From Planctomycetaceae bacterium UBA2972 (GTDB lineage: Bacteria; Planctomycetota; Planctomycetia; Pirellulales; Pirellulaceae): a stretch of 16,240 nt of DNA. Position numbers and translations under genes: made by a program. The notes beneath the pieces are model-generated. The model saw only the letters and a program-made list of their open reading frames with translations. It did not search any database and was not told the origin of the DNA. The stretch is from NCBI GenBank assembly GCA_002348315.1, contig DEAW01000012.1, positions 20,347 to 36,586 on the forward strand. Direction: 5' to 3'. Positions within the stretch are counted from its first letter, which is position 1, and each line of letters opens with the position of its first letter. Positions 8,587-15,513 of this stretch are shown piece by piece.

Positions 8587-9354
8587 CTAGGAAATCATCT
8601 CGTCCATGCCTTTGGAATTCTCGTTGAGCATGTTAACCAAAGTGACAAATTCACCGCCATAAGCAAGAAGTCTGGCGCCTTGCTGATATCGCTTTTGTCC
8701 GGTTGCAACATCGCTTACAGGCAAGCCCCAGGCTTTACCATATTGCTGACAGAGGGCCGCCACTTTTTCGATCGCTTCTTCAAGTGTGAAGCCAAGGTTG
8801 TTCTTGGTAATACGTAACTGCATATCGCCAGGTCCGACAAAGACGCCATCGACTCCGTCTGTGGAGATAATCGCTTCCGCATTTTCTAATGCTTCAGCCG
8901 TTTCAATCTGACAAATGAGGAATGTGTTTTCGTTGGCTTTGTCCGTATAGTCGTTCACGTCGGTGAACATAAAGCCATTATCCTGACCGACACTATCGAT
9001 TCCCCGATCACCCAGCGGTGGGAATTTCAGGCAATCCCGCAAGTAAGTCGCTCGTTCAACATCGTTCACGTGAGGTACGAGCATCCCGGCAGCACCGTCT
9101 TCGAGTTGTCGGTAGAGGCTGACTTTATCGATGGATGCCGGACGCATCATGCAATCAATATCGTATTGATGGCAATAAGCCATGATCGCCTGAAGCTCTC
9201 GTGTGTTCCACGCTCGATGTTCGGCATCAAGCCAGATCGCATCGAACCCGGACTGAGCCGCATGAGCGACATAAAATGGCATGAAATGGCCCAACGCACA
9301 AATCTTTACCAATTCATTGTTTTTTAATTTCTCGAGAGTTTTACTTCGACGCAC
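8587..9354 (-). CDS. HpcH/HpaI aldolase family protein
   Basis: A predicted cytosolic class II (metal-dependent) pyruvate aldolase of the HpcH/HpaI/citrate lyase beta family (PF03328), 255 residues. These enzymes cleave or form 2-keto-3-deoxy or 4-hydroxy-2-oxo acids. Expected active-site positions are all visible: the base His46 in WLDAEHRAW, Arg71 in MMRPAS, and metal ligands Glu151 (CQIETAEAL) and Asp177 (VGPGDMQL). Family alignment favours a start just before RRSKTLEKL. The GTG at 9354 fits, with AGG about 9 nt upstream. The frame opens at a TTG at 9393, but that has no ribosome site and overlaps a possible -35 element (TTGAAG, 9393-9388, with TATATA at 9371-9366). It is probably the first gene of a minus-strand group with the SUMF1-like and Gfo/Idh/MocA genes. 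The specific substrate is unknown. Confidence 0.9.
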   Translation of the reverse strand: MRRSKTLEKLKNNELVKICALGHFMPFYVAHAAQSGFDAIWLDAEHRAWNTRELQAIMAYCHQYDIDCMMRPASIDKVSLYRQLEDGAAGMLVPHVNDVERATYLRDCLKFPPLGDRGIDSVGQDNGFMFTDVNDYTDKANENTFLICQIETAEALENAEAIISTDGVDGVFVGPGDMQLRITKNNLGFTLEEAIEKVAALCQQYGKAWGLPVSDVATGQKRYQQGARLLAYGGEFVTLVNMLNENSKGMDEMIS

Positions 9355-9498
9355 TTGGGAATACCTATATAGAGACCGGTTTAGATGCTTCAATTCAGTG
9401 ATGGATATCGTACCATGTAAACATATAAATAGTAGTAAGACAAATCACCTTTATTGCGGGATGGTCGTCTGGCTATGGCAGGATGCTAAAAATATCAC

Positions 9499-9504
9499 AG
9501 GAGG
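9499..9504 (+). promoter_or_regulatory. Shine-Dalgarno AGGAGG of the small ORF
   Basis: A perfect AGGAGG, 6 nt before the ATG at 9511. It is the best ribosome binding site in the window and the main reason to accept the 54-codon ORF. The 156 nt between the aldolase GTG (9354) and this ATG hold a TATAAAT at 9424-9430 but no matching -35, so no promoter is assigned. Confidence 0.75.
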
Positions 9505-9510
9505 TTGCAG

Positions 9511-9675
9511 ATGCTTCGAAGTGTAACGATCGACAACAAGCTTTTGAATTATCTGGTTGAAGTCATCAATCGGGAGTTTGAAGCAGGCCAGGAAATGACT
9601 CGTAGTAAGCTTTCTAATGCCATCTGGGATTATGAAAAAGGCGCCATTGAACGTGAAAAGGAAGAGCAGGAATAA
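9511..9675 (+). CDS. Small hypothetical protein (54 aa) upstream of symporter
   Basis: A 54-codon ORF encoding a soluble, highly charged protein that starts MLRSVTIDNKLLNYLVEVIN and ends KGAIEREKEEQE. I do not recognise it. It has no signal peptide or membrane helix, so it is unlike the known membrane small subunits of some symporters (such as DUF4212 or DUF997 types). The middle (TRSKLSNAIWDYEKGAIERE) and the Glu/Lys-rich tail look helical. Support for coding comes from the AGGAGG 6 nt upstream, sense codons throughout, and its TAA abutting the ATG of the symporter gene (TAAATG, 9673-9678). Its final codons also supply that gene's GCAGGA ribosome site. Co-translation with the symporter is therefore likely, and an accessory or regulatory role is only a guess. 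Confidence 0.7.
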   Translation: MLRSVTIDNKLLNYLVEVINREFEAGQEMTRSKLSNAIWDYEKGAIEREKEEQE

Positions 9676-11418
9676 ATGAAGACATTACGGAACACTCTAA
9701 CTGCTCTGATGCTGTTTCTTTGCCTGCCAGCCTACGTTCTGGCCGCAGGGACAGAAGGTGGTGGTATCGGCGTGCTCGACTACGGTGTGCTTGGAGCATA
9801 TATCTTAGGCACGATATTTCTCGGCTACTTCATCTCCAGGAAACAAAAGAACCGCAACGACTATTTCACCGGTGGTGGTAATATGAACTCGATTCTGATC
9901 GGGGTTTCATTGTTTGCGACATTGCTGAGTACGATTTCTTATCTGGGGATGCCCGGAGAAGCCGCCGGAAAGGGACCTGTACACTCTGTAGGTCTGCTTG
10001 GTCATCCCATAATCTTTGTCGTCTTCGGCGTGCTGATGCTGCCAAAGTACATGAATCATCGAGTGACCAGCGCCTACGAATTACTCGAAGCCAAGTTGGG
10101 ACTCGGTTTCCGGCTCAGCGGCGGGATTATGTTTTTGCTGCTTCGATTGATTTGGATGGCGGTACTACTTAAGGCGGCGGGCGATGCTATGATCACCATG
10201 CTGGATATCGATCCGAGCTGGTCATTGCTCGTGGTCGCCCTGATTGGATTGGTCGCAATTATCTACACATCACTTGGAGGGCTCCAGGCGGTGGTAATTA
10301 CCGATGCCTTGCAGACGTTACTTCTCTACGGCGGAGCTATTACAGTCCTGATTATCATCACGATTGATTTTGGGGGCTTCAGTTGGATACCAACAGAGTG
10401 GCCGGATGAATGGCAGGAGCAACCAATTATTCCCGAGGATCTGACCGTCCGCGTCTCATGGCTGGGTGCCATCGTAACTGGCGTGATTTGGTATGTAGCA
10501 ACTCTTGGAAGTGATCAAACGACCGTGCAGCGGTTTATGGCGACCAGAGATGCCAGGGAAGCTCGCAAGGCTGTGCTTTGGCAGTTGGGAGTCAGTGTTG
10601 TCGTCGGGATTACACTGTGCTTCGTGGGGGTCGCGTTGCTTGCCCACTACAAGAAAACAGAACCGACAGTTCCTGACCTGGCACCGGCTAAGATGAGTGA
10701 ATATGAGAGGTTTGAAGAAGTATTTCTCAGCAACAATGATGACGCGTTGCCCACGGTTGAAGACACCATGCATTTCCTGACGACGTTTTCCGAGGAAGAC
10801 GCGACGGCATGCGTTAAATATAGCAATCGACTCCAACTAGACGCGGATCAGTATTTTCCACATTTCATTGCTCACGGTCTGCCAACCGGACTTACCGGAT
10901 TAGTTATTGCTGCTATGTTTGCCGCAGCTATGTCGAGTTTAGATTCGGGAGTTAACTCTATCACTGCGGTCATATCGACTGACTTTATAGAGCGATTTCG
11001 TAAAGATAAAATGTCCGATCGGCAGCAGTTGTTTACAGCCAGAATCATCGCCGTACTTGTTGGTATCGTAGTGGTACTGGGCAGTGCACTGACAGGAATT
11101 ATTCAGGGCAACATTATGGAGGTCACGGCGACTGCGGTAAATCTCCTCACGACGCCCATCTTCGGACTGTTTGTATATGCTTTGTATTTCAAGAACCCTC
11201 AGCCCGTTGCCGTTGCGATTGCCACTTTGGTGGGAATATCAACCGCTGTCTTTCTGGCCTTTGGTCAGGAGTTTGAAATCCATGAAATTAGCTTCCAGTG
11301 GATCGGACCCTTTGCTCTCACAGCTAATCTGCTGGTTGGATTTCTATTAAATACTGCCATGAATCGATTCTTATCCAATGAGGACAATGAACAAGTCTCT
11401 GCTAATCCTGGCGTTTAA
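9676..11418 (+). CDS. Sodium:solute symporter family transporter
   Basis: A 580-residue inner-membrane transporter of the SSS family (PF00474, LeuT fold) that couples solute uptake to the sodium gradient. An N-terminal hydrophobic segment (1-24, ending VLAAG) may be a signal peptide or an extra helix. Family features are the first core helix with FATLLSTISYLGMPGEAA (80-97), the signature IYTSLGGLQAVVITDALQ (196-213), and the sodium-site helix AAMFAAAMSSLDSGVNS (412-428) with Ser420 and Ser421. About 60 polar residues (328-389) are inserted between VPDL and DQYFPHFI, two blocks that often lie close together in relatives. The ATG immediately follows the small ORF stop, with AGGA 5 nt before it. 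The solute cannot be read from the sequence; an organic acid or sugar derivative would fit the neighbouring catabolic genes. Confidence 0.93.
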   Translation: MKTLRNTLTALMLFLCLPAYVLAAGTEGGGIGVLDYGVLGAYILGTIFLGYFISRKQKNRNDYFTGGGNMNSILIGVSLFATLLSTISYLGMPGEAAGKGPVHSVGLLGHPIIFVVFGVLMLPKYMNHRVTSAYELLEAKLGLGFRLSGGIMFLLLRLIWMAVLLKAAGDAMITMLDIDPSWSLLVVALIGLVAIIYTSLGGLQAVVITDALQTLLLYGGAITVLIIITIDFGGFSWIPTEWPDEWQEQPIIPEDLTVRVSWLGAIVTGVIWYVATLGSDQTTVQRFMATRDAREARKAVLWQLGVSVVVGITLCFVGVALLAHYKKTEPTVPDLAPAKMSEYERFEEVFLSNNDDALPTVEDTMHFLTTFSEEDATACVKYSNRLQLDADQYFPHFIAHGLPTGLTGLVIAAMFAAAMSSLDSGVNSITAVISTDFIERFRKDKMSDRQQLFTARIIAVLVGIVVVLGSALTGIIQGNIMEVTATAVNLLTTPIFGLFVYALYFKNPQPVAVAIATLVGISTAVFLAFGQEFEIHEISFQWIGPFALTANLLVGFLLNTAMNRFLSNEDNEQVSANPGV

Positions 11419-12348
11419 CTGGCTGGGTCGAGCGCCTTTGTTGATCAACCGCAATGCAGCCGTAATGCTAAATCATTTTATGCGTTGGAATCCACCGGCG
11501 AGATCCATCACGTCAGCTATCCTTCGCTGGAATTATTAAAATCGAAGAAGCTGGAAATTGGCCCTGCATCATTAAGAGAATATCGTCAGGGTCTTCTGTT
11601 GATCGATCGCTTCCACTCACAACTCGTCCCGCTCAATCCCAACACGCTGAAGGTAAAAGAACGATTTGTCATCTCCGGCTTAAGTCAGGCAGCGGCGTCT
11701 CCAGGTTCGGACATTGTCTTTGTATTGGCTGGGGAAAGACCATTACTCCACCTCATCAACCGCAAGACCAAAAAGGTGACACTTTTCAAGGACCCAGAGT
11801 TTGCCGGAATCGGGGGGCAATTTCTGAACGTCACGCCGGACGGACTGAATGTGTTTGTCGGTGATCGATCCATGCATCATCTGAGAATGAAAAGAAACAC
11901 GTTAGACTATCTTGGCAAGACGCCATCGATTGCATCCAATCCGGGTGGAATCTAGGTTAGTCCCGATTCTCGTTTTGTGGCATTGCCGTCAGGTGGCGGC
12001 AATAATCGTATCGCTGGTTTTTCTCGATTCGTCTATGGCACATATTTGTTTGAAACTTCGAATCTTGATAAAAACATTCGGCGTTTGAAAACAGGGGCGT
12101 ACCCCAGAAGTATCGGCTGGGATGCTAAGAGCTGATGGATCTATGCTCAGGACTTTGAGCATTAATTGAAAGTCTATGACAATCAAACGGCAACCTTGCA
12201 TGCCGAGCATGCGTTAGCCAAGCGTGGAAATGATAGCGTGCGTTTTACCAGCCATCCCCAGGGTGACGGCAGATTGATGGTAACCATCGTCAATGCGAAG
12301 CCACAGGATTCGGGCCCCGCAAGGCTCTTTTATGTCGAGCTACTTTAA
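11419..12348 (+). pseudogene. Decayed propeller-like gene with three in-frame stops
   Basis: One reading frame stays protein-like from about 11419 to a TAA at 12346-12348, interrupted by TAG at 11953, TGA at 12133 and TAA at 12163. Sense runs join across the stops without any frame change: ...IASNPGGI * VSPDSRFVALPSGGGN..., ...IGWDAKS * WIYAQDFEH * LKVYDNQTATL.... The VSPDSRFVALPS and VTPDGLNVFVGD blocks resemble repeats of WD40/YVTN-type beta-propellers. Each stop is one transition from a fitting sense codon (for instance CAG, CGA, CAA). No start codon with a ribosome site exists; the first possible start, TTG 11485, has none. The open frame also runs upstream to the symporter stop, so the 5' end is probably lost. 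The 930 bases contain no other credible gene. Use of all three stop codons argues against recoding. Confidence 0.82.
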
Positions 12349-12359
12349 CGTCGTCGCGG

Positions 12360-12566
12360 TTACTTCGCCAATTCCTGTTGGTATTCATCCCGAGCTTTGA
12401 TCTGATCGAGCGTACCCTGCACGTTATTCTTAATGTTCTTGATCGCGTCTGCCGGTGCCGAAACACTGTTCTGCTGAGGCTCGGTCGTTTTCTGCTCTTG
12501 CGTTTCGTCTTGAGAAGTGCATCCCATGGCGGCAACCATCAGTATCAAACCAAACAACTTCTTCAT
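12360..12566 (-). CDS. Small predicted lipoprotein
   Basis: A 68-residue protein with a lipoprotein signal: MKKLFGLILMVAAMGC, with the lipobox cysteine at 16, followed by a Ser/Gln/Glu-rich linker and a charged, probably helical C-terminal half (IKNIKNNVQGTLDQIKAR). It is expected to be lipid-anchored and face the periplasm. The family is not recognised. The ATG has GGGAG about 9 nt upstream. It starts 16 nt after the stop of the rhodanese gene on the same strand, so the two are likely co-transcribed. Its stop lies 11 nt from the end of the convergent pseudogene, and I see no terminator between them. Confidence 0.75.
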   Translation of the reverse strand: MKKLFGLILMVAAMGCTSQDETQEQKTTEPQQNSVSAPADAIKNIKNNVQGTLDQIKARDEYQQELAK

Positions 12567-12582
12567 TTCAATTCACTCCCGA

Positions 12583-13116
12583 TTATTTGTTCCACGGCAT
12601 TTTACTTAGTGCCATTCCCATACCACAGGTATCTGTTAGGCCCGAAAAAACCAGTCCACCACCGATGAAACCGGCGATAGCCAATCCGATCCAGGCAGGT
12701 TCAACTATTGCTGCAACCAGCACTCCGGCCAGCACCAGCGAACCTGCAGTCATTCTGACCTGACGGTCCAGAGCGATAACTTTTTTGTCGCTACGTTGAA
12801 CCTGAAAGCCAGCTTTAACCCAGGCATCGGTACCACCCTCAACGTTAACGACATTGGTCATACCTGCGTCAACGAATTGTTGGCAGGCTTTGGCGCTACG
12901 TCCACCCATTTTACAAATCACATAAAGCGGTTGATCCGGATTGGAACGAGATTCATTGATGGTCGTGACGTTGAGTTTATCCAGTGGATGATTTTCGGCA
13001 AACGCGACATGCACTGCCTGATATTCGGCCGGTGTACGGACATCGATTAGTTCCAGCGAATCATCTGACGCTTTTTTAGAATTTAGCTCTTCAACCGTGA
13101 TCGTACTCAATGACAT
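12583..13116 (-). CDS. Membrane rhodanese with DUF2892 domain (YgaP-like)
   Basis: A 177-residue two-domain protein. Residues 1-107 are a rhodanese domain: LIDVRTPAEY (23-32), and the active-site loop VICKMGGRSAKA with Cys69 as the sulfur-carrying residue. Residues about 116-176 match DUF2892, with two membrane helices (about 123-139 and 141-160) and the ending DTCGMGMALSKMPWN, as in E. coli YgaP. The expected role is sulfurtransfer (thiosulfate or persulfide) with the active domain in the cytoplasm and the protein anchored in the inner membrane. The start at 13116 is the only one that keeps the whole rhodanese domain; its ribosome site is weak. It is divergent from thrS and probably co-transcribed with the small lipoprotein downstream. 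Confidence 0.9.
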   Translation of the reverse strand: MSLSTITVEELNSKKASDDSLELIDVRTPAEYQAVHVAFAENHPLDKLNVTTINESRSNPDQPLYVICKMGGRSAKACQQFVDAGMTNVVNVEGGTDAWVKAGFQVQRSDKKVIALDRQVRMTAGSLVLAGVLVAAIVEPAWIGLAIAGFIGGGLVFSGLTDTCGMGMALSKMPWNK

Positions 13117-13155
13117 TCTTTTGCTCGTATGGGATTTCTATTCAATGATGTCTTC

Positions 13156-13161
13156 AGTATA
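13156..13161 (-). promoter_or_regulatory. Putative -10 box for the rhodanese operon
   Basis: TATACT on the minus strand, 39 nt upstream of the rhodanese ATG, preceded by TG-rich sequence (TTGGC). The sequence at the -35 distance is poor, so this is a tentative promoter. It would give a leader of about 33 nt. Confidence 0.35.
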
Positions 13162-13210
13162 GCCAATAGCAACCCTTTCGGTATTCACTGAAATGCACGT
13201 AGGTTAAGCC

Positions 13211-13222
13211 ACACGAACGTGT
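13211..13222. promoter_or_regulatory. Interrupted palindrome ACACG-AA-CGTGT
   Basis: Inverted repeat with 5-nt arms around AA, midway between the putative divergent -10 boxes of the rhodanese and thrS genes. The placement suits an operator, but the arms are short and chance occurrence is quite possible. Confidence 0.25.
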
Positions 13223-13268
13223 TGCGTTTTATCGTGTTTTCGGCCTTATGCTGTTTTCAAAGGGCTAC

Positions 13269-13274
13269 TATACT
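13269..13274 (+). promoter_or_regulatory. Putative -10 box for thrS
   Basis: TATACT, 97 nt upstream of the thrS ATG. At 17-nt spacing the -35 would be TTATGC (13246-13251), a poor match. It would start transcription near 13281, just before the two leader hairpins. Confidence 0.4.
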
Positions 13275-13290
13275 TAGCGCCTTACAGTGA

Positions 13291-13347
13291 ATGAAGACTT
13301 AGATTGTAAGTTCATCCTTTGTAGCGATGAGCGTCTCATTTGCGTAC
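13291..13347 (+). promoter_or_regulatory. Two-hairpin thrS leader, possible ThrRS operator
   Basis: Two stem-loops in series separated by CCTTT. The first (13291-13315) pairs ATG-A-ACTTA with TAAGT-T-CAT around loop GATTG, with two single-base bulges. The second (13321-13347) pairs GTAGCGATGAG with CTCATTTGCGTAC: 11 pairs including one G-U, with two bulges and loop CGT (13332-13334). CGU is a threonine anticodon and sits 37-39 nt before the ATG. In E. coli, ThrRS represses its own mRNA by binding hairpins that mimic tRNA-Thr, one of them with an anticodon-like CGU loop. Functional analogy here is an inference. A 3-nt loop, and a G where tRNA has U33 in the opened 7-nt form, make the mimicry imperfect. 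Confidence 0.4.
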
Positions 13348-13370
13348 CTCCAATCACAGAGCGTGCAATT

Positions 13371-15371
13371 ATGGTAACCATAACGCTACCCGATGGTTCA
13401 ACAAAAGAATATGACAACTCAGTAACTCCGGGACAGGTCGCCGCTGATATAGGCCCCGGTTTAGCCAAAGCAGCGATGGCGGCAGAAGTCGATGGACAAG
13501 TGGTCGGGCTTGACCACGTCATTCAGGACGGTCATAACGCTGATCTCAAGCTCTTCACTAAGAAAGATGCTGAAGCACTTGGCGTCATGAGACACTCGGC
13601 CGCGCATGTCATGGCGCGAGCCATCATGAAGATTTTCCCCGGTGTCCAATTGGCCTTTGGGCCCACCATCGATGGTGGCTTCTATTACGACTTTGACCTA
13701 GATCATAAGCTCAGTGAAGAGGATTTCGATGCCATCGAAGCTGAGATGAAGAAAATAATTAAGGCCAATGAACCGTTCGAACGTATTGAAACGGATCGTG
13801 ATGAAGCCCTCAATATCGTGAACGAGCTTGGGCAGGAGTATAAAGTCGAACATATCAGTGAAGGTTTGGTTGAGCATGACCAGCTTTCCTTCTATCGTCA
13901 GGGTGAATTTATTGACCTTTGCCGTGGTCCCCATATTCCTTCCGCCGGAGCGATTGGGGCTTATAAGCTGCTAAGTGTGGCAGGTGCCTATTGGAAAGGA
14001 AGTTCTGACAATAAGCAGCTTCAGCGAGTCTACGCGACAGCCTTCTTTGACAAGCAGGACCTGGAAGACCATCTCACTCGAATTGAAGAAGCTAAACGCC
14101 GAGACCACCGAACGCTCGGTAAACAACTCGATCTGTTCACAATCAATCCCATGGTGGGTGCCGGGCTCGTCCTTTGGCAGCCTAAAGGCGCAATCATCCG
14201 CAGCACACTCGAGAATTTCGTCCGTGACGAATTACAACGACGTGGATACCAACCGGTCTATACCCCCAACATTGGAAAAATCGACCTCTACGAAACTTCC
14301 GGACACTACCCTTATTACAAAGAGAGCATGTTTGCTCCGATTCAAATGAGTGATGGTGAAGAGTACCTACTCAAGCCGATGAACTGCCCGCATCATGTCA
14401 TGATCTACAAATCCAAGCCGCGTAGTTACCGGGAGCTTCCACTGCGGCTGGCAGAATTTGGAACGGTCTATCGGTATGAACAATCCGGTGAACTCAATGG
14501 CATGACGCGAGTTCGCGGATTCACGCAGGATGATGCTCATATCTTCTGCATGGCCGATCAGGTGGCCGGTGAATTCATGGGCTGTATCGAAATGACTCAG
14601 TTCGTATTGAAGAGTCTTGGTCTGGACAATTACCGTGTGAGACTGGGATTCCGAGACCCTAACAGCGATAAATATGTGGGATCCCGGGAACTTTGGGATC
14701 ATGCTCAGCGAGCACTGACGGAAGTCTGCCAGACGCTAGGGATTCAGGCAGAAGCTGAAGAAGGCGAAGCTGCCTTCTATGGCCCCAAAGCCGATTTCGT
14801 CTTAACCGATTGCCTGGGACGAGAGTGGCAGTTGGGAACGGTACAGCTAGATTACAATCTGCCTAGTGAAGATCGGTTTTCACTTGAGTACGTCGGCTCC
14901 GATAATCTCGGGCATGTTCCTGTGATGATTCACCGGGCTCCGCTCGGGTCGATGGAGCGTTTTATCGGTATGCTGATTGAACACTTTGCCGGTGCCTTTC
15001 CGTTATGGCTCGCTCCGGAACAAGCTCGAGTGGTTGTCGTCAGTCAGAAATTTGAGGAATACGGACGACAGGTTGAAGCCCAGTTGCGTGAAGCAGGTAT
15101 GCGAGTAAGCGGAGATTATCGAGCTGAAAAGATTGGCGCGAAGATTCGTGATGCTCAACTCGAACTCATTCCATATATGTTGATCGTCGGTGGACGTGAA
15201 ATGGAAAATGGAGAGGTCAGTATACGAGACCGAATCGATGGTGATTTGGGTGCAATGCCAGTGGCCGGCGCGTTGGCCAAATTCCAGGACGAAATCAATA
15301 ATCGAGTCGTACGGAAAACATTTAGTGGGAGTGCCGGCTTTGTCTCCCGCGGAGCTCAAAATGAATATTAA
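13371..15371 (+). CDS. thrS: Threonyl-tRNA synthetase
   Basis: Class II synthetase charging tRNA-Thr with threonine in the cytoplasm, 666 residues, full length. Domains in order are TGS (about 1-62); the N2 editing domain that hydrolyses Ser-tRNA-Thr, with HSAAH (75-79) and the C184/H188 pair in DLCRGPH; the catalytic core with Zn ligands Cys339 (MNCPHH), His390 (DDAHIF) and His521 (MIHRAPLG); motif 2 around FGTVYRYEQSG (363-373); motif 3 GSMERFIGMLIEH (526-538); and the anticodon-binding domain from about 548 on. The frame is open from a GTG at 13287, but the ATG at 13371 starts exactly at the TGS domain (MVTITLPDGS) and is preferred, despite a weak ribosome site. infC follows 142 nt downstream, as in the conserved thrS-infC order. 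Confidence 0.97.
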   Translation: MVTITLPDGSTKEYDNSVTPGQVAADIGPGLAKAAMAAEVDGQVVGLDHVIQDGHNADLKLFTKKDAEALGVMRHSAAHVMARAIMKIFPGVQLAFGPTIDGGFYYDFDLDHKLSEEDFDAIEAEMKKIIKANEPFERIETDRDEALNIVNELGQEYKVEHISEGLVEHDQLSFYRQGEFIDLCRGPHIPSAGAIGAYKLLSVAGAYWKGSSDNKQLQRVYATAFFDKQDLEDHLTRIEEAKRRDHRTLGKQLDLFTINPMVGAGLVLWQPKGAIIRSTLENFVRDELQRRGYQPVYTPNIGKIDLYETSGHYPYYKESMFAPIQMSDGEEYLLKPMNCPHHVMIYKSKPRSYRELPLRLAEFGTVYRYEQSGELNGMTRVRGFTQDDAHIFCMADQVAGEFMGCIEMTQFVLKSLGLDNYRVRLGFRDPNSDKYVGSRELWDHAQRALTEVCQTLGIQAEAEEGEAAFYGPKADFVLTDCLGREWQLGTVQLDYNLPSEDRFSLEYVGSDNLGHVPVMIHRAPLGSMERFIGMLIEHFAGAFPLWLAPEQARVVVVSQKFEEYGRQVEAQLREAGMRVSGDYRAEKIGAKIRDAQLELIPYMLIVGGREMENGEVSIRDRIDGDLGAMPVAGALAKFQDEINNRVVRKTFSGSAGFVSRGAQNEY

Positions 15372-15398
15372 TATTCACTTCAGCCTACCGGGACTTTT

Positions 15399-15419
15399 TA
15401 ACGCTGATATTTAGCGTTA
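15399..15419 (+). terminator. Hairpin in the thrS-infC gap, weak terminator or leader element
   Basis: TAACGCT, loop GATATTT, AGCGTTA: a perfect 7-bp stem 27 nt after the thrS stop. Only a broken T stretch (CTTCCCTTTTAT) follows, so termination would be partial at best. The rest of the 142-nt gap holds TAGAAT (15448-15453), a possible -10 without a clear -35, and a weaker stem GGAAG (15463-15467) with CTTCC (15481-15485) close to the infC ribosome site. Either read-through from thrS or an infC promoter is possible. Confidence 0.3.
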
Positions 15420-15499
15420 GAACTTCCCTTTTATACGCTCATGTATATAGAATTACGATATCGGAAGGACTTCTTTCGAACTTCCAATTCATTATTAAA

Positions 15500-15505
15500 A
15501 AAGGA
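15500..15505 (+). promoter_or_regulatory. Ribosome binding site AAAGGA of infC
   Basis: AAAGGA lies 8 nt before the ATC at 15514 and 5 nt before the ATC at 15511. An in-frame TAA at 15496 bounds the gene upstream. Together they fix translation start to this short interval, where no ATG, GTG or TTG exists in frame. Confidence 0.65.
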
Positions 15506-15513
15506 TAGCAATC

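Noticed and set aside
9355..9393. TTG start at 9393 for the aldolase
   Set aside because: No Shine-Dalgarno. Family alignment points to a start just before RRSKTLEKL, and the TTG may be part of a -35 element.
11485..11955. A stand-alone 156-aa gene starting at TTG
   Set aside because: No ribosome site, and protein-like sequence continues in the same frame beyond the TAG and on the 5' side. It is better read as part of one pseudogene.
11416..12348. Stop-codon recoding or read-through joining the symporter and the propeller-like frame
   Set aside because: All three stop codons occur in the frame and no recoding element is seen. Decay is the simpler explanation.
13287..13370. Upstream GTG start of thrS adding 28 residues
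   Set aside because: The extension does not look like ThrRS, the TGS domain begins exactly at ATG 13371, and the segment overlaps the leader hairpins.
13275..13370. T-box riboswitch before thrS
   Set aside because: No T-box consensus (TGGNACCGCG) or long specifier stem with antiterminator is visible. The two short hairpins are a different arrangement.
15391..15500. A tRNA or other structured RNA gene between thrS and infC
   Set aside because: No cloverleaf pattern or GGTTCGA-type T-loop; only two short stems.
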